Shown in pieces: positions 1 through 10,690 of a stretch of 64,000 nt of DNA (positions are counted from its first letter, which is position 1; each line of letters opens with the position of its first letter). This DNA is from Ornithodoros turicata (taxonomy: Eukaryota > Arthropoda > Arachnida > Ixodida > Argasidae): positions 60,247,771 through 60,311,770 of the forward strand of contig NC_088204.1 in NCBI RefSeq assembly GCF_037126465.1, read 5' to 3'. Under the pieces are notes generated by a model. That model worked only from the letters and a program-made list of their open reading frames with translations, made no database searches and was not told the origin of the DNA. A program made the position numbers and the translations under genes.

Positions 1-850
1 AAATTGATCACAGTTCACCCAGAAGGCCACAGACTCGCAAGAACTGAACAAGTGCCTTTGTCACTATGTTGTGTAGGGTCTAGCAACGTAGCTGTTGTTT
101 CAACGCTGTTTCAACGCAATGTTGAAACAGTGAGCAAGCGGATTACACACATATAAATGTTTCTTAGGATAACGGCATTTAGAACTGCAGCTTTCTTTGT
201 TCTTCTCTTTCTTTCTTTTATTGATCGATTTATTTTTATTTTTAGCTTTATTATTTTCTTCATTTTTTTTCATCAACGCTCCACGAGAACCAATAAGAAA
301 AGTCGATCAAGCGACCGCTGCACAATTATTTCCGCCCACGCAATGAGCAACTGTCTTTGCCGGAACACAAATTCACGTCCACGAAACAAGGAAAACCAAC
401 GACAATGCTCGATTGCTTCGTACGATGATGTGCCGTGGTTAAAAGTCCGACATCACTATTTACCACACGAACAAATTTCGATGTCTGTCCAAGTCATTTT
501 AGCGAATGAAATCCACGTTGTTGTAGGCTTAGGCTTAGCGAGATGGACGCGAGGGAACAGCACGTTAGTTAGTTGATTATTAGGTTAGTACAAGTTCGCT
601 GTTTGCATTTTCATGTTCAGGTTAGTCTAAGTGGGCTTTGGCAGTTTCCGCGCACAAATAGCCAGATAACATTTATTTACAGTAGTTTATTTTTCAGCGG
701 GGACGTCGATCACTTTATTTTGAGATACGCCCAATTTTGCGATACCGGTTCCCTGGAGTTTCCGGGAACCGGTCCACTGGTCACAGTTCCACTCGTCACC
801 GGAAGTGCCGTCACAATTGGTCACACCGGCCCTCTGGTACGAGGTCCTTT
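1..850. other. No gene recognised
   Basis: No coding region, RNA gene or transposon end could be supported here. One + frame from about 157 to 576 is strongly hydrophobic at its start, but that comes from a T-rich low-complexity stretch (about 190-270) and it resembles no family I know. Confidence 0.6.
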
Positions 851-853
851 TGT

Positions 854-929
854 CACCGGAACACTTGTCAAGGGGGGCGGTTCATCACCGGAACACTTGT
901 CAAGGGGGGCGGTTCGTCACCGGAACACT
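854..929. repeat. 32-bp tandem repeat, about 2.5 copies
   Basis: The motif CACCGGAACACT followed by TGTCAAGGGGGGCGGTT recurs at 854, 886 and 918, giving a 32-bp period. The copies are nearly identical. Flanking sequence from 755 onward carries looser versions of the CACCGG motif, so this may be the young end of an older GC-rich minisatellite. Confidence 0.8.
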
Positions 930-1179
930 GGTTGCAAGGTTGACACCGTTCCAAAGGGAATGCGTTTCACCGTGTTTTACCAAAGGGATTAGTCCAGTGC
1001 CCAACCCGCACTTCCGCGAACCCCGATTCCGAAGACCGCTAAAAGTACAAATTTCACGTCTTTGCTAAGGGCACGAAGAGCATGCGAGTGACGAAAACTC
1101 AGCGTGGGGCTCCGTTGCTGAGGCGCGGACAAAAGTTGAGAGACTGACCAAGGTAAGGTCAGGAAAGCCTTTTACGTAT

Positions 1180-2262
1180 TTCACACGTTGGGGAGCGGGT
1201 CAGTTCATGTAGAATGTGCACCCGTCGAGACAGACGAAGGTTAGGTCAAAAGAGCCTTTTACTATTTTACACGTTGGGGAGTGGGTCAGTTCATGTAGAA
1301 TGTGCACCAGTTGAGACAGACGAAGGTTAGGTCAAAAGAGCCTTTTACTATTTCACACGTTGGGGAGTGGGTCAGTTCATGTAGAATGTGCACCCGTTGA
1401 GACAGACGAAGGGTAGGTCGGGAGATCCTTTTACGTATTTCACACGTGGGGGAGTGGGTCAGTTCATGTGGAATGTGCACCCGTTGAGACAGACGAAGGG
1501 TAGGTCGGGAGAGCCTTTTACGTATTTCACACGCTGGGGAGTGGGTCAGTTCATGTAGAATGTGCACCCGTTGAGACGGACGAAGGTTAGGTCAAAAGAG
1601 CCTTTTACTATTTCACACGTTGGGGAGTGGGTCAGTTCATGTAGAATGTGCACCCGTTGAGACAGACGAAGGGTAGGTCGGGAGAGCCTTTTACTATTTC
1701 ACACGTTGGGGAGTGGGTCAGTTCATGTAGAATGTGCACCCGTTGAGACAGACGAAGGGTAGGTCGGGAGATCCTTTTACGTATTTCACAAGTTGGGGAG
1801 TGGGTCAGTTCATGTAGAATGTGCACCCGTTGAGACAGACGAAGGTTAGGTCAAAGGAGCCTTTTACTATTTCACACGTTGGGGAGTGGGTCAGTTCATG
1901 TAGAATGTGCACCCGTTGAGACAGACGAAGGGTAGGTCGGGAGAGCCTTTTACGTATTTCACACGTTGGGGAGTGGGTCAGTTCATGTAGAATGTGCACC
2001 CGTTGAGACAGACGAAGGGTAGGTCGGGAGAGCCTTTTACGTATTTCACACGTTGGGGAGTGGGTCAGTTCATGTAGAATGTGCACCCGTTGAGACAGAC
2101 GAAGGGTAGGTCGGGAGAGCCTTTTACGTATTTCACACGTTGGGGAGTGGGTCAGTTCATGTAGAATATGCACCCGTCGAGACTGACCAAGGTTAGGTCA
2201 AAAGAGCCTTTTACGTTTTCACACATTGGAGAGTGGTTCAGTTCATGTAGAATATGCACCAG
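1180..2262. repeat. 86-87 bp satellite array, about 13 units
   Basis: The landmark GGGTCAGTTCATGTAGAATG recurs at roughly 86 or 87 bp steps from about 1198 to 2238. Units alternate between two variants: one with AAGGGTAGGTCGGGAGAGCC and one with AAGGTTAGGTCAAAAGAGCC. The outer units are the most diverged, as expected of an array homogenised from the middle. Because 87 is a multiple of three, the - strand stays open over several units and yields artificial repeat proteins of 29-residue period; I do not regard these as genes. Confidence 0.95.
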
Positions 2263-3330
2263 TAAGTAGTATGGGATCAGCTCAAGAAGCCGGTAAGTCA
2301 CACAGTCATCTGGACGCCATTAATTAGCAATTAGAGCAATTTGGGACCCCCCACAGTAATTAGGATCATTCAGGGAGTCATTACACTAATTGGGGAGCAT
2401 CTAAGATGTGTCCAGACCACTGTGTGAGTTGTCGGCTACTTGAGTTGATAAAAAATAAAAAAATAGGTAGAAAATAAAATAAAAAGATAGAAATAGAGTG
2501 GAGAGAAACAATTTATTCGAAAATCAACGATGCCGTGGCGAAGAAACGGCTCCGGGGTGACCAGCGCTTGTTGACGTCGGGTAGTTGAGAAGTCGGGTAA
2601 AGAGATCGACGACAGGTGGCCACTTAGTTGCAAGGCATCACACCAGATGGCGCCACCATCATAGCTCTACGTGAGAAAGACAGAACAAGATACAAGCGGC
2701 GGATAAAAAATGGCAACACTGCTGAACAAGTCTAGGCATGCGAGAGAAAAGGTCTAACCGCTACTGCTAAACAGAAAACAGTACACATCGGGGAAAAGGC
2801 AATCGCTTAGGCCTAACCACAGCGCCTCAACACTATACACCTAACACAAGGCGGGAACCGCTAAACAACAGGCTTGGTCACTGCTGAACAAGTCTAAACA
2901 TGCGCGAAAAGGCTTAACACGTGCGCGGTCAAACATCGACAAATCACTCGTTGGTCACCACTAAACACGGCAATCATGCGAGAAAAGGAGCGCGGCAAAT
3001 CACTCACCTTTTCCCCCGCGGCGACTGCTCATCAGCCAGGCAGAAACTGAGCGAGCACACGTCTGCTCTCCGCGACAGCCAACCAGAAACTGAGCGAGCG
3101 CGGCGACTGCAGAGCACCCGAGCACACATCTGCTCTCCGCGACAGCCAGGCAGAAACTGACTGAGGCGACGCGACGCGGCAGCTACGCATGCGCGCGCGC
3201 TCCTAGCGCCCTCTGCGCCGCCGCCCGCCCGCGGGTGTTTTCGGTTTCAGCTCTCTGCTGCGCGCGCGCGCTCCTAGCGGCGATGGGTGGCTTCTGAGTT
3301 TTGGTTTCACTCTCCTTTCTTTGTGCGCGC
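2263..3330. other. Gene-free region with GC-rich repeats
   Basis: No gene is supported. From 3034 to 3165 the sequence AGAAACTGAGCGAG with its surroundings is repeated about three times, and the block beginning GAGCACAC at 3053 recurs at 3120. GCGCGCTCCTAGCG occurs twice, near 3195 and 3268. These lie just upstream of the first Polinton-like gene and could be remnants of its terminal repeat, but no inverted partner was found in the window. Confidence 0.5.
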
Positions 3331-3339
3331 GTTTATCTG

Positions 3340-3377
3340 TATAAAGGCAGCGCGCACCGCGCTCGCGTCATCATTCT
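3340..3377 (+). promoter_or_regulatory. TATA/initiator core promoter
   Basis: TATAAAG at 3340-3346 is followed, about 31 bases later, by an arthropod-type initiator TCATTCT at 3371-3377. This is the canonical spacing for RNA polymerase II. The first ATG downstream (3399) opens the small Polinton protein gene, so this is its likely promoter. Confidence 0.6.
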
Positions 3378-3398
3378 GACCGATACGTGGAAAACGCC

Positions 3399-3674
3399 AT
3401 GTGTGGTTTATTCTCCTGCGTTTCTCGTCGTCGCAAGGAAAAGACAAAAAATGAAGAACTTCGCGAATTTATTCGCGGTATCGTGCAGGAAGCCTTTCAA
3501 GTCCACCGCCTGGAACGGTTGCAAGCGCGTCAAGAAATGTGTCAGGACAAGATGAAGACGCTCGACCGCATCTTAGCGGTGGACAGACTGACGAAAAAGA
3601 AGTCCAACTTTAGCCTGGATAATCTGTATTGGGAACGCAGTTCCGATGTAGGGGACGACGATGACGACCTGTAA
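3399..3674 (+). CDS. Polinton-associated small protein with acidic tail
   Basis: A 91-residue frame. The ATG at 3399 is preferred because it is the first ATG after the TATA/initiator pair. The protein starts with a Cys-containing segment and a basic patch (SRRRKEK), continues as a probable amphipathic helix rich in Glu, Arg and Gln (residues about 15-60), and ends in a run of Asp. I recognise no family. The stop codon overlaps an AATAAA polyadenylation signal (from 3672), a compact layout typical of virus-like elements. It lies 70 bases before the packaging ATPase on the same strand, so a virion or regulatory role in that element is plausible but is inference. Confidence 0.5.
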   Translation: MCGLFSCVSRRRKEKTKNEELREFIRGIVQEAFQVHRLERLQARQEMCQDKMKTLDRILAVDRLTKKKSNFSLDNLYWERSSDVGDDDDDL

Positions 3675-3744
3675 ATAAAAGCGATGCATTTCTCTTCGAG
3701 TCTCAGTCTCTTCTTTTTCTTCATGCAACGAGTACGCACGCAAC

Positions 3745-4380
3745 ATGTCTTCCCCCGAACCTTTTCGTTTCCGTCATCCTTTTCGCTGTATCTTAAGCGG
3801 CCCCTCCATGTGCGGCAAATCTACGTTCGTTGCTAACGTGCTGAGGAACCTGAACGACGTGGTGGACAAGCCTCCGTCACAAATATTCTACGTGCAGAAA
3901 TATGCTTCGCCGAGCATGCAGGACGAATTTGGGGACTCCGTAAAATTTACCAAGGAGCTACCGCGAGAGTGGGACACGTCGCGCGCTACGCTGATCGTCG
4001 TCGACGATCACATGACCGACGCCGGTTCCTTGAAGGAGGCGACCGATCTTTTCATTCGGGGTTCTCACCACGCCAACGCGTCGATCTTCTTACTCGTTCA
4101 AAACATCTTTTTCAACAGTAGCCATTTCAGAACTATATCCTACAACGCCAGTTACGTCGTCCTGTGGCGCACCGTGCGCAGCGTGCACCAGATGGAACAT
4201 TTTGGCCAACAGCTATTTGGCAGAAAAAGATTGGAGTATTTTCTGGACGCATATAAACAAGCGATGTCGTCGCCCCACGCTTATTTACTCGTGGATCTTC
4301 ACAATTATACGCACGAGGATCACAGGTTGCGTAGCACTATCTTTCCAGGCGAACGTCAATATATCTATGCCCCGAAATGA
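3745..4380 (+). CDS. Polinton/adintovirus-type DNA packaging ATPase (copy 1)
   Basis: A 211-residue protein of the FtsK/HerA-like A32 packaging ATPase family, which drives genome packaging into icosahedral capsids in Polintons, adintoviruses and relatives. The Walker A motif GPSMCGKST is at residues 19-27 and the Walker B motif LIVVDD at 83-88; the family's Q-containing sensor region (LLVQNIFF) follows. Length is normal for the family and the frame is unbroken. Its base composition is GC-richer than the second ATPase copy at 10691, and the two differ widely, so this is a different element and not a recent duplicate. The stop overlaps the next gene's ATG (ATGA at 4377-4380). Confidence 0.88.
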   Translation: MSSPEPFRFRHPFRCILSGPSMCGKSTFVANVLRNLNDVVDKPPSQIFYVQKYASPSMQDEFGDSVKFTKELPREWDTSRATLIVVDDHMTDAGSLKEATDLFIRGSHHANASIFLLVQNIFFNSSHFRTISYNASYVVLWRTVRSVHQMEHFGQQLFGRKRLEYFLDAYKQAMSSPHAYLLVDLHNYTHEDHRLRSTIFPGERQYIYAPK

Positions 4381-4722
4381 ATCTCCGCCCTCACCTCACT
4401 TTACTCAAAGTACTCTCCACTCTACCCCCCTCCGTGCCGTCGCGACGTCTTGAGACGTTCTTCCTCGTCCGACATGAAACACCTCTCCGAAATTTGCCTC
4501 AATGTATTGAACGGAAAGGTGGCTCTAGCTCCAGACACGTTCGCGCGTTTGAAGATGCACAAACGCTTTTTGCGACAGCTCGCCTACAAAAAGGTTCACA
4601 AGAATCCGCAACGTTTGAAGCGCTATCTGTCTCAGCAGCGAGGACAGGGCGTTCTTTCGTCGGTGGTTCCTCTCCTACTTTCCGCCGTGTTGAACCTTTT
4701 CGCCAATGGCCAAGAGAATTGA
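4377..4722 (+). pseudogene. X-like small virion core protein (copy 1), frame-broken
   Basis: The ATG overlaps the ATPase stop. The first 20 or so residues are read in one frame, then homology continues in the +1 frame, where ATG 4474 begins the conserved part. That part has the pattern of small Polinton/adintovirus X-like proteins: an N-terminal helix, a Lys/Arg-rich middle (LRQLAYKK), and a hydrophobic segment near the C-terminus (VLSSVVPLLLSAVLNLF). The switch falls in a run of six C at about 4421, so a one-base indel is the simplest explanation. The alternative is that the conserved core alone (4474-4722) is the real protein. The same two-part split is seen in the copy at 11310. Confidence 0.55.
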
Positions 4723-5074
4723 AGTGACCACCTCCTCCTCCACCGGAAACATTCTTTCCTCGAAAGAGAGTGACGACGTCAAAGTGAAACTCATACTACA
4801 AGCACTGTTCGCATACTCAAGCAGTACGGATTTGACCCCTACGACAATAAAAACAAGGCGTCCGACGCTACAAATGACTTTGACTATTCGCTCCTCTCTC
4901 CAGAGGTGGACGAAGACGTATCTACATATATCTACACATATCTACCTGAATTCAACCTTGGTTTCGAGTTTCGAACATTATGGTTACCGTTCCTACCTGG
5001 ACATCATTACGAATGCCAACAATGTAACTCGGACACACACCTTTCAGCAATGTTATACGAGCCAGACCTTTTAG
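4706..5074 (+). pseudogene. N-terminal part of a Polinton virion-type protein (copy 1)
   Basis: Starts inside the end of the X-like gene, overlapping it by 17 bases. A short stretch (ESDDVKVKLILQALF) matches the equivalent place in the gene at 11669 (EPDDIKAKEIIQYLH), and the gene order ATPase, X, this gene is the same in both elements. After about residue 45 the frame no longer resembles the family, and another frame is open from 4906. I read it as a frameshifted and truncated copy. Function of the family is unproven; a structural role is inferred from its neighbours. Confidence 0.4.
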
Positions 5075-6299
5075 GTACGAGTGAGGTATATGCTCCCACA
5101 TCTGATTCAAAAGGAGTTTTCGCTCGTTACAACCCCAAGAACACACGCGGTCCTCAGGATGTCCTCAAAGTGTCATCACGTCCTCGTCCGTAATGGTATG
5201 AACGGAGGAGGTCCACAGGCTGTCGTCATAGGAGCTTCCAGTGACTGTCCTTTGCGTACATCCTGCGGTCGTCAACCGGAGGACGAGCACAGGAGAAGTA
5301 AATCACTTTAATCCTGCGTTGTGCATTTTAATACCTGCTAGCAGTTATCAAGTTCCCGCTTCATTTCTCATTACCCAATAAAATATCAAAGAAGGAGTGC
5401 TCATGCATAAATTTAAAAAATACAAACAAAAAATATAAAATAAAGGCCGATATAGGGGTGCAAATACTGAGCTTCGGATTTTAAAGGAATCCGTCCATGT
5501 GCTGCATTTGGCGTGCAGTACAATACAGTTTGCTAGACCTTTCACAGCGGTCTTGTTGCGTGAGTGTCCGCAAAGGGTCCCTGGCAGGAGGTTGCACGGA
5601 GCATTTTATTTACGAAGAGATAAAAAATAATAGCGTTTCACTGCTCAAGCTTCACTTACGATGCATGCTTCAAACCAAAGCAGTAAGAAACACGGACACT
5701 ACCTTGATAGCGATTTAATACTCCAAGGAATTTCTCAGTTCATTGTTGGTTATGTGCAAAATCAAGTTAAACTTAGATACCTCACCCTTTGTTTTGACTG
5801 AGATGCGAAGAGGACTCCCGAATCTGCTGAAGTTCGCAAGACAAGCAATAAGTTGTAGCTGTTCTGTCTTGGAAAGGAAAAGCTGCTGCAGCATATGCCT
5901 TTCTAAGTGATTTCGGTGGTCTTAGTGGTCTACGAGCCTTTTATATATCTCTCTTTCTTTTTTTTTTGCTTTTTAAATTGTGACACTCATTGTTTTTGAT
6001 GAGAAATACGCTGAACAAATACAGATGAGAAACCTCAAATGGTAGCTGGTGACCGAGGTTGAAAATATATAAAAAAACACACACACGCTGACTGGATGCT
6101 GCAAATGTACCCTCACTTCCCAAAATAAAAAAATCACTAAGGTATCTGTATCTGCTTGCTCCCAGAATTGTACTAGCCACGTCATTTGGTAGCTCCCATC
6201 AGAGGTCCTGAGGATATGACGGGGAGTCTCACTTTGTCACATTTCTAACAAATTGAGGACCTGGTAGGGAAGTCCTGGGGATGTTATCCCTGTCCGCTG
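5075..6299. other. Gene-free interval between the two Polinton fragments
   Basis: No coding match. About 5145-5290 and 6190-6300 contain blocks rich in GTCCT/AGGAC and GGGATGT-like words similar in flavour to the ends of the DNA element at 13325 and to 63.4-63.65 kb, so a decayed DNA transposon may bridge the junction. Around 5680-5940 there is a diverged copy of sequence also seen near 57,900-58,160 (shared words such as GCAGTAAGAAACA and CACCTCACCCTTT). The N-terminal half of the capsid gene that should precede 6300 is absent. Confidence 0.5.
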
Positions 6300-7173
6300 A
6301 TGACTTTCCTCGGACGTACACAGGAGGTCATTGTGTTCTTGGGGAAGCGAACCAAAGGATCGGCACTGTGTGGCATGTACAGCCCAATCTTCAGCGACAT
6401 ATGTCAACAACAGAAGCTCATTCTTAACGGAAGTGACATAAGAGTTGTGCTACGTCAAGCGTCGGGCGATTTTCGTCTATTGCAAGCTGATGGTTCAACA
6501 ACAACAACAATAAATGAAGAAGTGATGATGACATGGGATGCTGATGGTTCAACAGAAAAGCACACTGTGGAATTTTCACATATCGTGCTCTACCTCCGAC
6601 GTGTTCAGTTATCGCCGAGTATACTCGTTGGTATAGAACGAAGAGTTCAAACAACACCTGCAGTATACCTTCTCCGAGGACTGGAAATTAAGTACACAAC
6701 CATCGCCCCTAACCAATCTCAGGTGATATTTGACGACTTGTACAGCAAGCGAGTTCCCTCCAAGTTAACAGTATTGATGGTCAGGAGCGATGCCTACCAA
6801 GGTAGCAGACCACAGACCACGAAACCCATTCAAGCTTGAGAACTTCAAACTAAAACGAGGAGCACTGGACGTTGGTGGACAACAGTACACGGATGAGTTA
6901 GACTTCCAACGAGACATCTATTCCAAAGCCTATATACACCTGCTTCACAAACTAAAACGCAAGGATATACCAATAGCTCCAGCTGCGTATGCAAAAGAGA
7001 CATTTATGCTTTATTACCATCTGACTCCAGATGCAGAAGTGAATGCCTTTTGTCCTGTTGTTCAACCCAACGTTCGTCTGACCCTAACGTTTGCTGCCAA
7101 TCTCACAGAAGCAGTTACGGTGTTGTTTGTATCCGAAACACCTCGTGTGCTAGAAATTAACAAAGACAGATGA
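6300..7173 (+). pseudogene. Polinton capsid protein (F54H12.2-like family), truncated
   Basis: Carries the C-terminal half of the capsid-type protein that arthropod and nematode annotations call F54H12.2-like and that Polintons encode as a jelly-roll virion protein. Recognisable segments are the KLILNGSDIRVVL strand, the VPSKLTVLMVRSDAY region, and the C-terminal RLTLTFAANLTEAVTVLF strand. The frame shifts once near 6800 (6300-6839, then 6790-7173), and roughly the first half of the protein is missing upstream, where unrelated DNA begins. I cannot say with certainty whether it is the major (double jelly-roll) or the penton-type protein. It lies just before the protease, the usual Polinton neighbourhood. 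Confidence 0.75.
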
Positions 7174-7197
7174 GTGAAATTTGTCTGAAGAATAAAC

Positions 7198-7548
7198 ATG
7201 AAAGAGTGGCAGTTCTATGTGGCATTCAGTAGACACTACTGCACCAGAGAACTGTTTCGGGGAACCTTTGCATGCAATGAAATCGCAAGACAGGAAGCCA
7301 GACCCGGCATTTATGTTATTAACACACCTCCAAGGAGCAGTAACTGTGAACACTGGACCATGACTTATGTTTCCGGTGACAATGTGGTTACGTATTTTGA
7401 TAGTTACGGCATTCAGCCCGTCTACAAAGAATTCTACCAATTCATTCATCCTACCAGGTCATTTTACTATAACAAGAAAAGACTTCAGGGCTACGGATCA
7501 GCTACATGTGGCCTCTACTGCCTGTATGTAGGCAGCATGCTGGCTTGC
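7198..7548 (+). pseudogene. Adenain-like cysteine protease, 3'-truncated
   Basis: Polintons, like adenoviruses, encode a cysteine protease that matures virion proteins. About 117 residues remain. The catalytic His lies in CEHWTMTYV, the acidic partner in VVTYFDSYG, and the catalytic Cys in YGSATCGLYCLY, in the correct order and spacing for the adenain fold. The frame ends abruptly at a run of seven G that is the tail of an inserted non-LTR retrotransposon, so the C-terminus (family length is near 200) is lost. Start chosen at ATG 7198, 25 bases after the capsid stop. All three catalytic elements survive but the protein cannot be complete. Confidence 0.8.
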
Positions 7549-8036
7549 GGGGGGGAATATGTTTATTAAAGATAAAGAAAGGGGGAAAGGTCAGACAGGC
7601 CAAGGCCGACTTGCTATTCCCAAAAGAGAAAAAAAGAAAAACAGAGAAAGAAAGAGAAAAAGAGAAAAGAGAAGCAGAAAAGGAAAAGAGAAAGTGGCAG
7701 GGGACGATGGGGTGGCTGATGGGGTGGCTAAAGGCTCAAAGGCTGCTGAGCAGCCCAATGTCCTTCACGTAGCACAGGAGGGCTCGGGTGACTGCCCACT
7801 GTCTGGAGTGCCGGACAGGTCCCAGCAGCGTCGCCAGGGAAAGTTCCCTGTGGCCACGGAAGTGAGATTTGTGGCGAGGGCGGCTCGGGGGCCGGCGTAC
7901 CGCTTGCAGTGCAACAATAGATGGCATATGTCGGCGACTGCAGCACAGCAGGGACACATCGGGGACGTCCGTCTATCCATCTTAGAGAGGAGCAGCGGGG
8001 TCAGGGCAACATCGAGGCGTAGGCGATGGAGGATCG
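7549..8036 (-). mobile_element. 3' fragment of a non-LTR retrotransposon
   Basis: On the - strand this fragment encodes the C-terminal domain after RNase H (HRLRLDVALTPLLLSKM, then a CX2CX7HX4C zinc knuckle CPCC...H...C), followed by a pyrimidine-rich 3' untranslated region. It ends in AATAAACATATT and a run of seven C. The same gene end, pyrimidine tract and C-run occur at 59,200-59,998 on +, so the two are the same family. The fragment sits exactly between the truncated protease and the truncated DNA polymerase of the Polinton. Confidence 0.85.
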
Positions 8037-10098
8037 CGCAAGACATGCTTAGTCCTGGGAGCGACACGAAATGAAGTGGTTCAATTCTGTGTGTCTCCAA
8101 CGCCCATATTCGGAAGTTTTGAAACACGTCTGCCAGAAGCAGTGCGTCCGTCAGAAGGTACAAATCCGAGTACTCGCCCAGGCTCTTCAGTTGAAATTTT
8201 TCAAACACGTTTTGCACATGGCAGTAATCTTCCTCGCTCACTTCTGATCCGTTCAGGTGGTTAAAGAACTGGTCACGTGATGGCAAACAGGGCTAGTCGT
8301 AACGTTCAAAAGAGGTAACGTTCAAAAGAGGTAACGTAGTTATAACAGAAAACCCCTTTACGTACAACCAACTTGAAGTAGTCCTCCTCTGCGAAAAACT
8401 GACGCAGACACCTGAAGTTAGATTCACCTTTGTCGCATGGATTTTTCGTCAGTGTGTCAAGACTATCATTGAGGAAGCTTAAGGAGTCTATGAAGTGGAA
8501 CACACCAATGTCTATAGCCTTAAACTTTTGACAACTGGAAGCTATCACTCTGATGTCTGTCTTCCGAAGCAGGTGCAGATGAGCTACTATGAATCCGAGG
8601 TCATAATTGGCGTTATGCGCAATGATGGGCACTTTACATGGTATCCACAGCTTCAGATTACATCCCTGACACAATGATTGGGAAAATTCTCCTCTTACGT
8701 GATCATGGTCTCGCACTTTCTGCTTCTGTGAATGGTTCTTTACAGATGTTACAGTGAGTGGCTTCAGAATGTTTGAGTTCGTCTCCTGGGGTCATTTGCA
8801 AGGGTACAGTCTCATGCAACATCGCATACAGCTCATCATGCAAATTACACAATAGTTCCACGAAAACAAAAACGCAGTCTGCACCACGGTAAATATGTTT
8901 CTTCAAGACATACGAATCACACGAGCGTATGACGAGGAGACAGAAGGATGAAGAGTAGACACCCGCCTCCCGAACACGGTGATAGTACACTCTCGAAGTC
9001 GTATACACAGTAGAGGGGAACTTCTGACATCAAATGCTCTCCGGCAAACGACAATGTCTCACCCATCTTTGGAAAAATAGTCTTGGACACTTTTTGTTGT
9101 TTACACATTAGTAGATGATCAGCGAGTACACTCGGGGTGGTGAAACCCATCGTACACCGTTTGCAGTGAAAATAACCAAGTGGTGTAAACAAAGCATTGA
9201 AATTAGTAATGAGTACAAAATGGAAGTCAATTAGCAGTAGGTCGACATGCTGCTTTCACTGGTCGTCGACAACCTTAATCGGGTAAACATATTTTTCGTC
9301 TCTGTCATAACCGTACACGTTAATGCTCACATCGTTCTGGTTCTCAAACATTTCTACATCTTCCGCGAACACTACAGGAAACGTCTCCGGAAATACATAT
9401 TCAGACAGGTACGACCTGTAGGACGAAGCTCTGCGTCTCTAAGATCCCTTTGCAGGATGTAGACCGGCAAGTATGCAAAATGCGAAACACATGTTCTGTT
9501 CACTATCCTCGTGAAGGTCGACACTCAGTAGACACCGACACTTTTTTTTCAATTCGTTTGGCAATTCAAAGTCGGTACAACCAATGAGCTGTGGTGCGAG
9601 ACGACCGACATGAGGAATGGAGGCGTGAATTCGAAATAAGAAAAACCCCGATCCTTGCATTTGAAGCTTTTCTAAATTGTTGGTCACTTCAGTGCCTACT
9701 TCAATGACAGCACGTTCTACGTCTCGTTCCGACCACAGCGTATGCACACTCGAAGGAATAAATTGAGTGACAAATATGATCTCATCCTCAGGCGTATGTC
9801 GACCGAGTTCCACCTTCAGCAAAATATAAAACCGTAATGGAAATCCGGAATGTCAGAGTACACTGGCAAGGTATCGTCCGTTTTCATGAAAGAATGTGCT
9901 GACATCCTGCCCGTCGTCGTCTCTGTCATGTAGATGTAGCTCATAGCGGTTGGTATACTTGCGGAGCGTACAGAGTGTCTCACAAAATGGGACACAGTGT
10001 GTTGCAAGGTTATGAACGTTAGCCAGATGAATTTGAAGTCCAAGCGCTGTTGTGTAGTGCTGCCGATCGGCCGGAGGACAAAGGTGGCATGTCACCAT
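8036..10098 (-). pseudogene. Protein-primed type-B DNA polymerase (Polinton PolB), broken
   Basis: Reads from 10098 downward. In order: an N-terminal Cys/His segment (CHLCPP...H), the Polinton N-terminal region (ending CFAFCILAGLHP), a Cys/His finger (FHCKRC...H...C, about 9170-9110), exonuclease motif I (YCVYDFES, about 9010), exonuclease motif II (AHNANYDLGF, about 8600), and the start of the palm region (YLLTDALLLADVF, then LHFVSLPGLS near 8055). Frameshifts and stops occur around 9440, 9250, 8950, 8700 and 8300; the last includes a 17-bp tandem duplication (about 8299-8332). The polymerase active-site half is gone, replaced by the retrotransposon fragment. The enzyme cannot function. Confidence 0.85.
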
Positions 10099-10099
10099 T

Positions 10100-10441
10100 T
10101 CTTTTTTCCTTTTTTACTCGGATTGACCGAACACGATATCTGGCGAAAGAAGTCGTTTCCCGTCTTTTCCAACTCGCTCTTTCTTCTCCATCCAGAGTCC
10201 GCTCGTGTTCCTCATGTCTTCGATGTCTTGAGTGCTTAGTTTATGAAACCGAGCAGGAAGGAACACCTTTACGTGCTCGTGATCCTTTCATAATTTCTAC
10301 GTAGACTGCCTCGCCATACCTCGTTTCAATTTTGTTAACATCGACCACGTCATACTTGATGTTTTTAGGAATTGCCGCCATTTTTTGAAACTCGCCACAT
10401 TTCTTTAGTTTGTCAAGTTTATGCAAGATCGACGAAGACAT
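10100..10441 (-). pseudogene. Small OB-fold-like Polinton protein, frameshifted
   Basis: ATG at 10441 on -. The first 60 residues include VVDVNKIETRYGEAVYVEI, a pattern of short beta strands seen in small OB-fold-like proteins of arthropod Polintons and relatives. A frameshift near 10275 then moves the continuing homology (VFLPARFHKLSTQDIEDM and on) to another frame that remains open to about 10100. A role in binding single-stranded DNA next to the polymerase is plausible but inferred. It lies just upstream of PolB on the same strand and diverges from the ATPase gene on +. Confidence 0.5.
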
Positions 10442-10690
10442 GATGCTTACTTGTACACTGATGCAATGACGGTGATGATGATCCTTCGGGCACGTTGGAC
10501 CGGCTGAAAACAAAAGGAGCACATGTTAGAACAGTGCAAACTATTTCGTCATTCTGAACACCATAGCACCATACCTTGAGCAGCAGTCGAACCTACCTAT
10601 GCAGTCTGCTTTTTTTTCCTGCACTTTGCAAGCACGGTCTTGTTTATCTAACGAAACGTATCTTGACCAGACTTCATTCCCTTGCACGAA
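10442..10690. other. Divergent intergenic region
   Basis: Separates the - strand replication genes from the + strand packaging genes of the second Polinton-like element. It presumably carries promoters for both directions. No clear TATA box is visible. Confidence 0.4.

Noticed and set aside
157..576. Hydrophobic + frame resembling a signal peptide or membrane segment
   Set aside because: The hydrophobicity comes from T-rich low complexity, and the remainder matches nothing.
1286..2173. Repeat proteins on - with a 29-residue period
   Set aside because: They are by-products of the 87-bp satellite; different units shift frame and no promoter or conserved start is present.
4377..4727. Long frame overlapping the X-like core in the alternative frame
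   Set aside because: Beyond the first 25 residues it has no family similarity; it stays open because the region is GC-rich.
7559..8074. Lys/Arg/Glu-rich + frame
   Set aside because: It is the complement of the retrotransposon's pyrimidine-rich tail and C-terminal domain.
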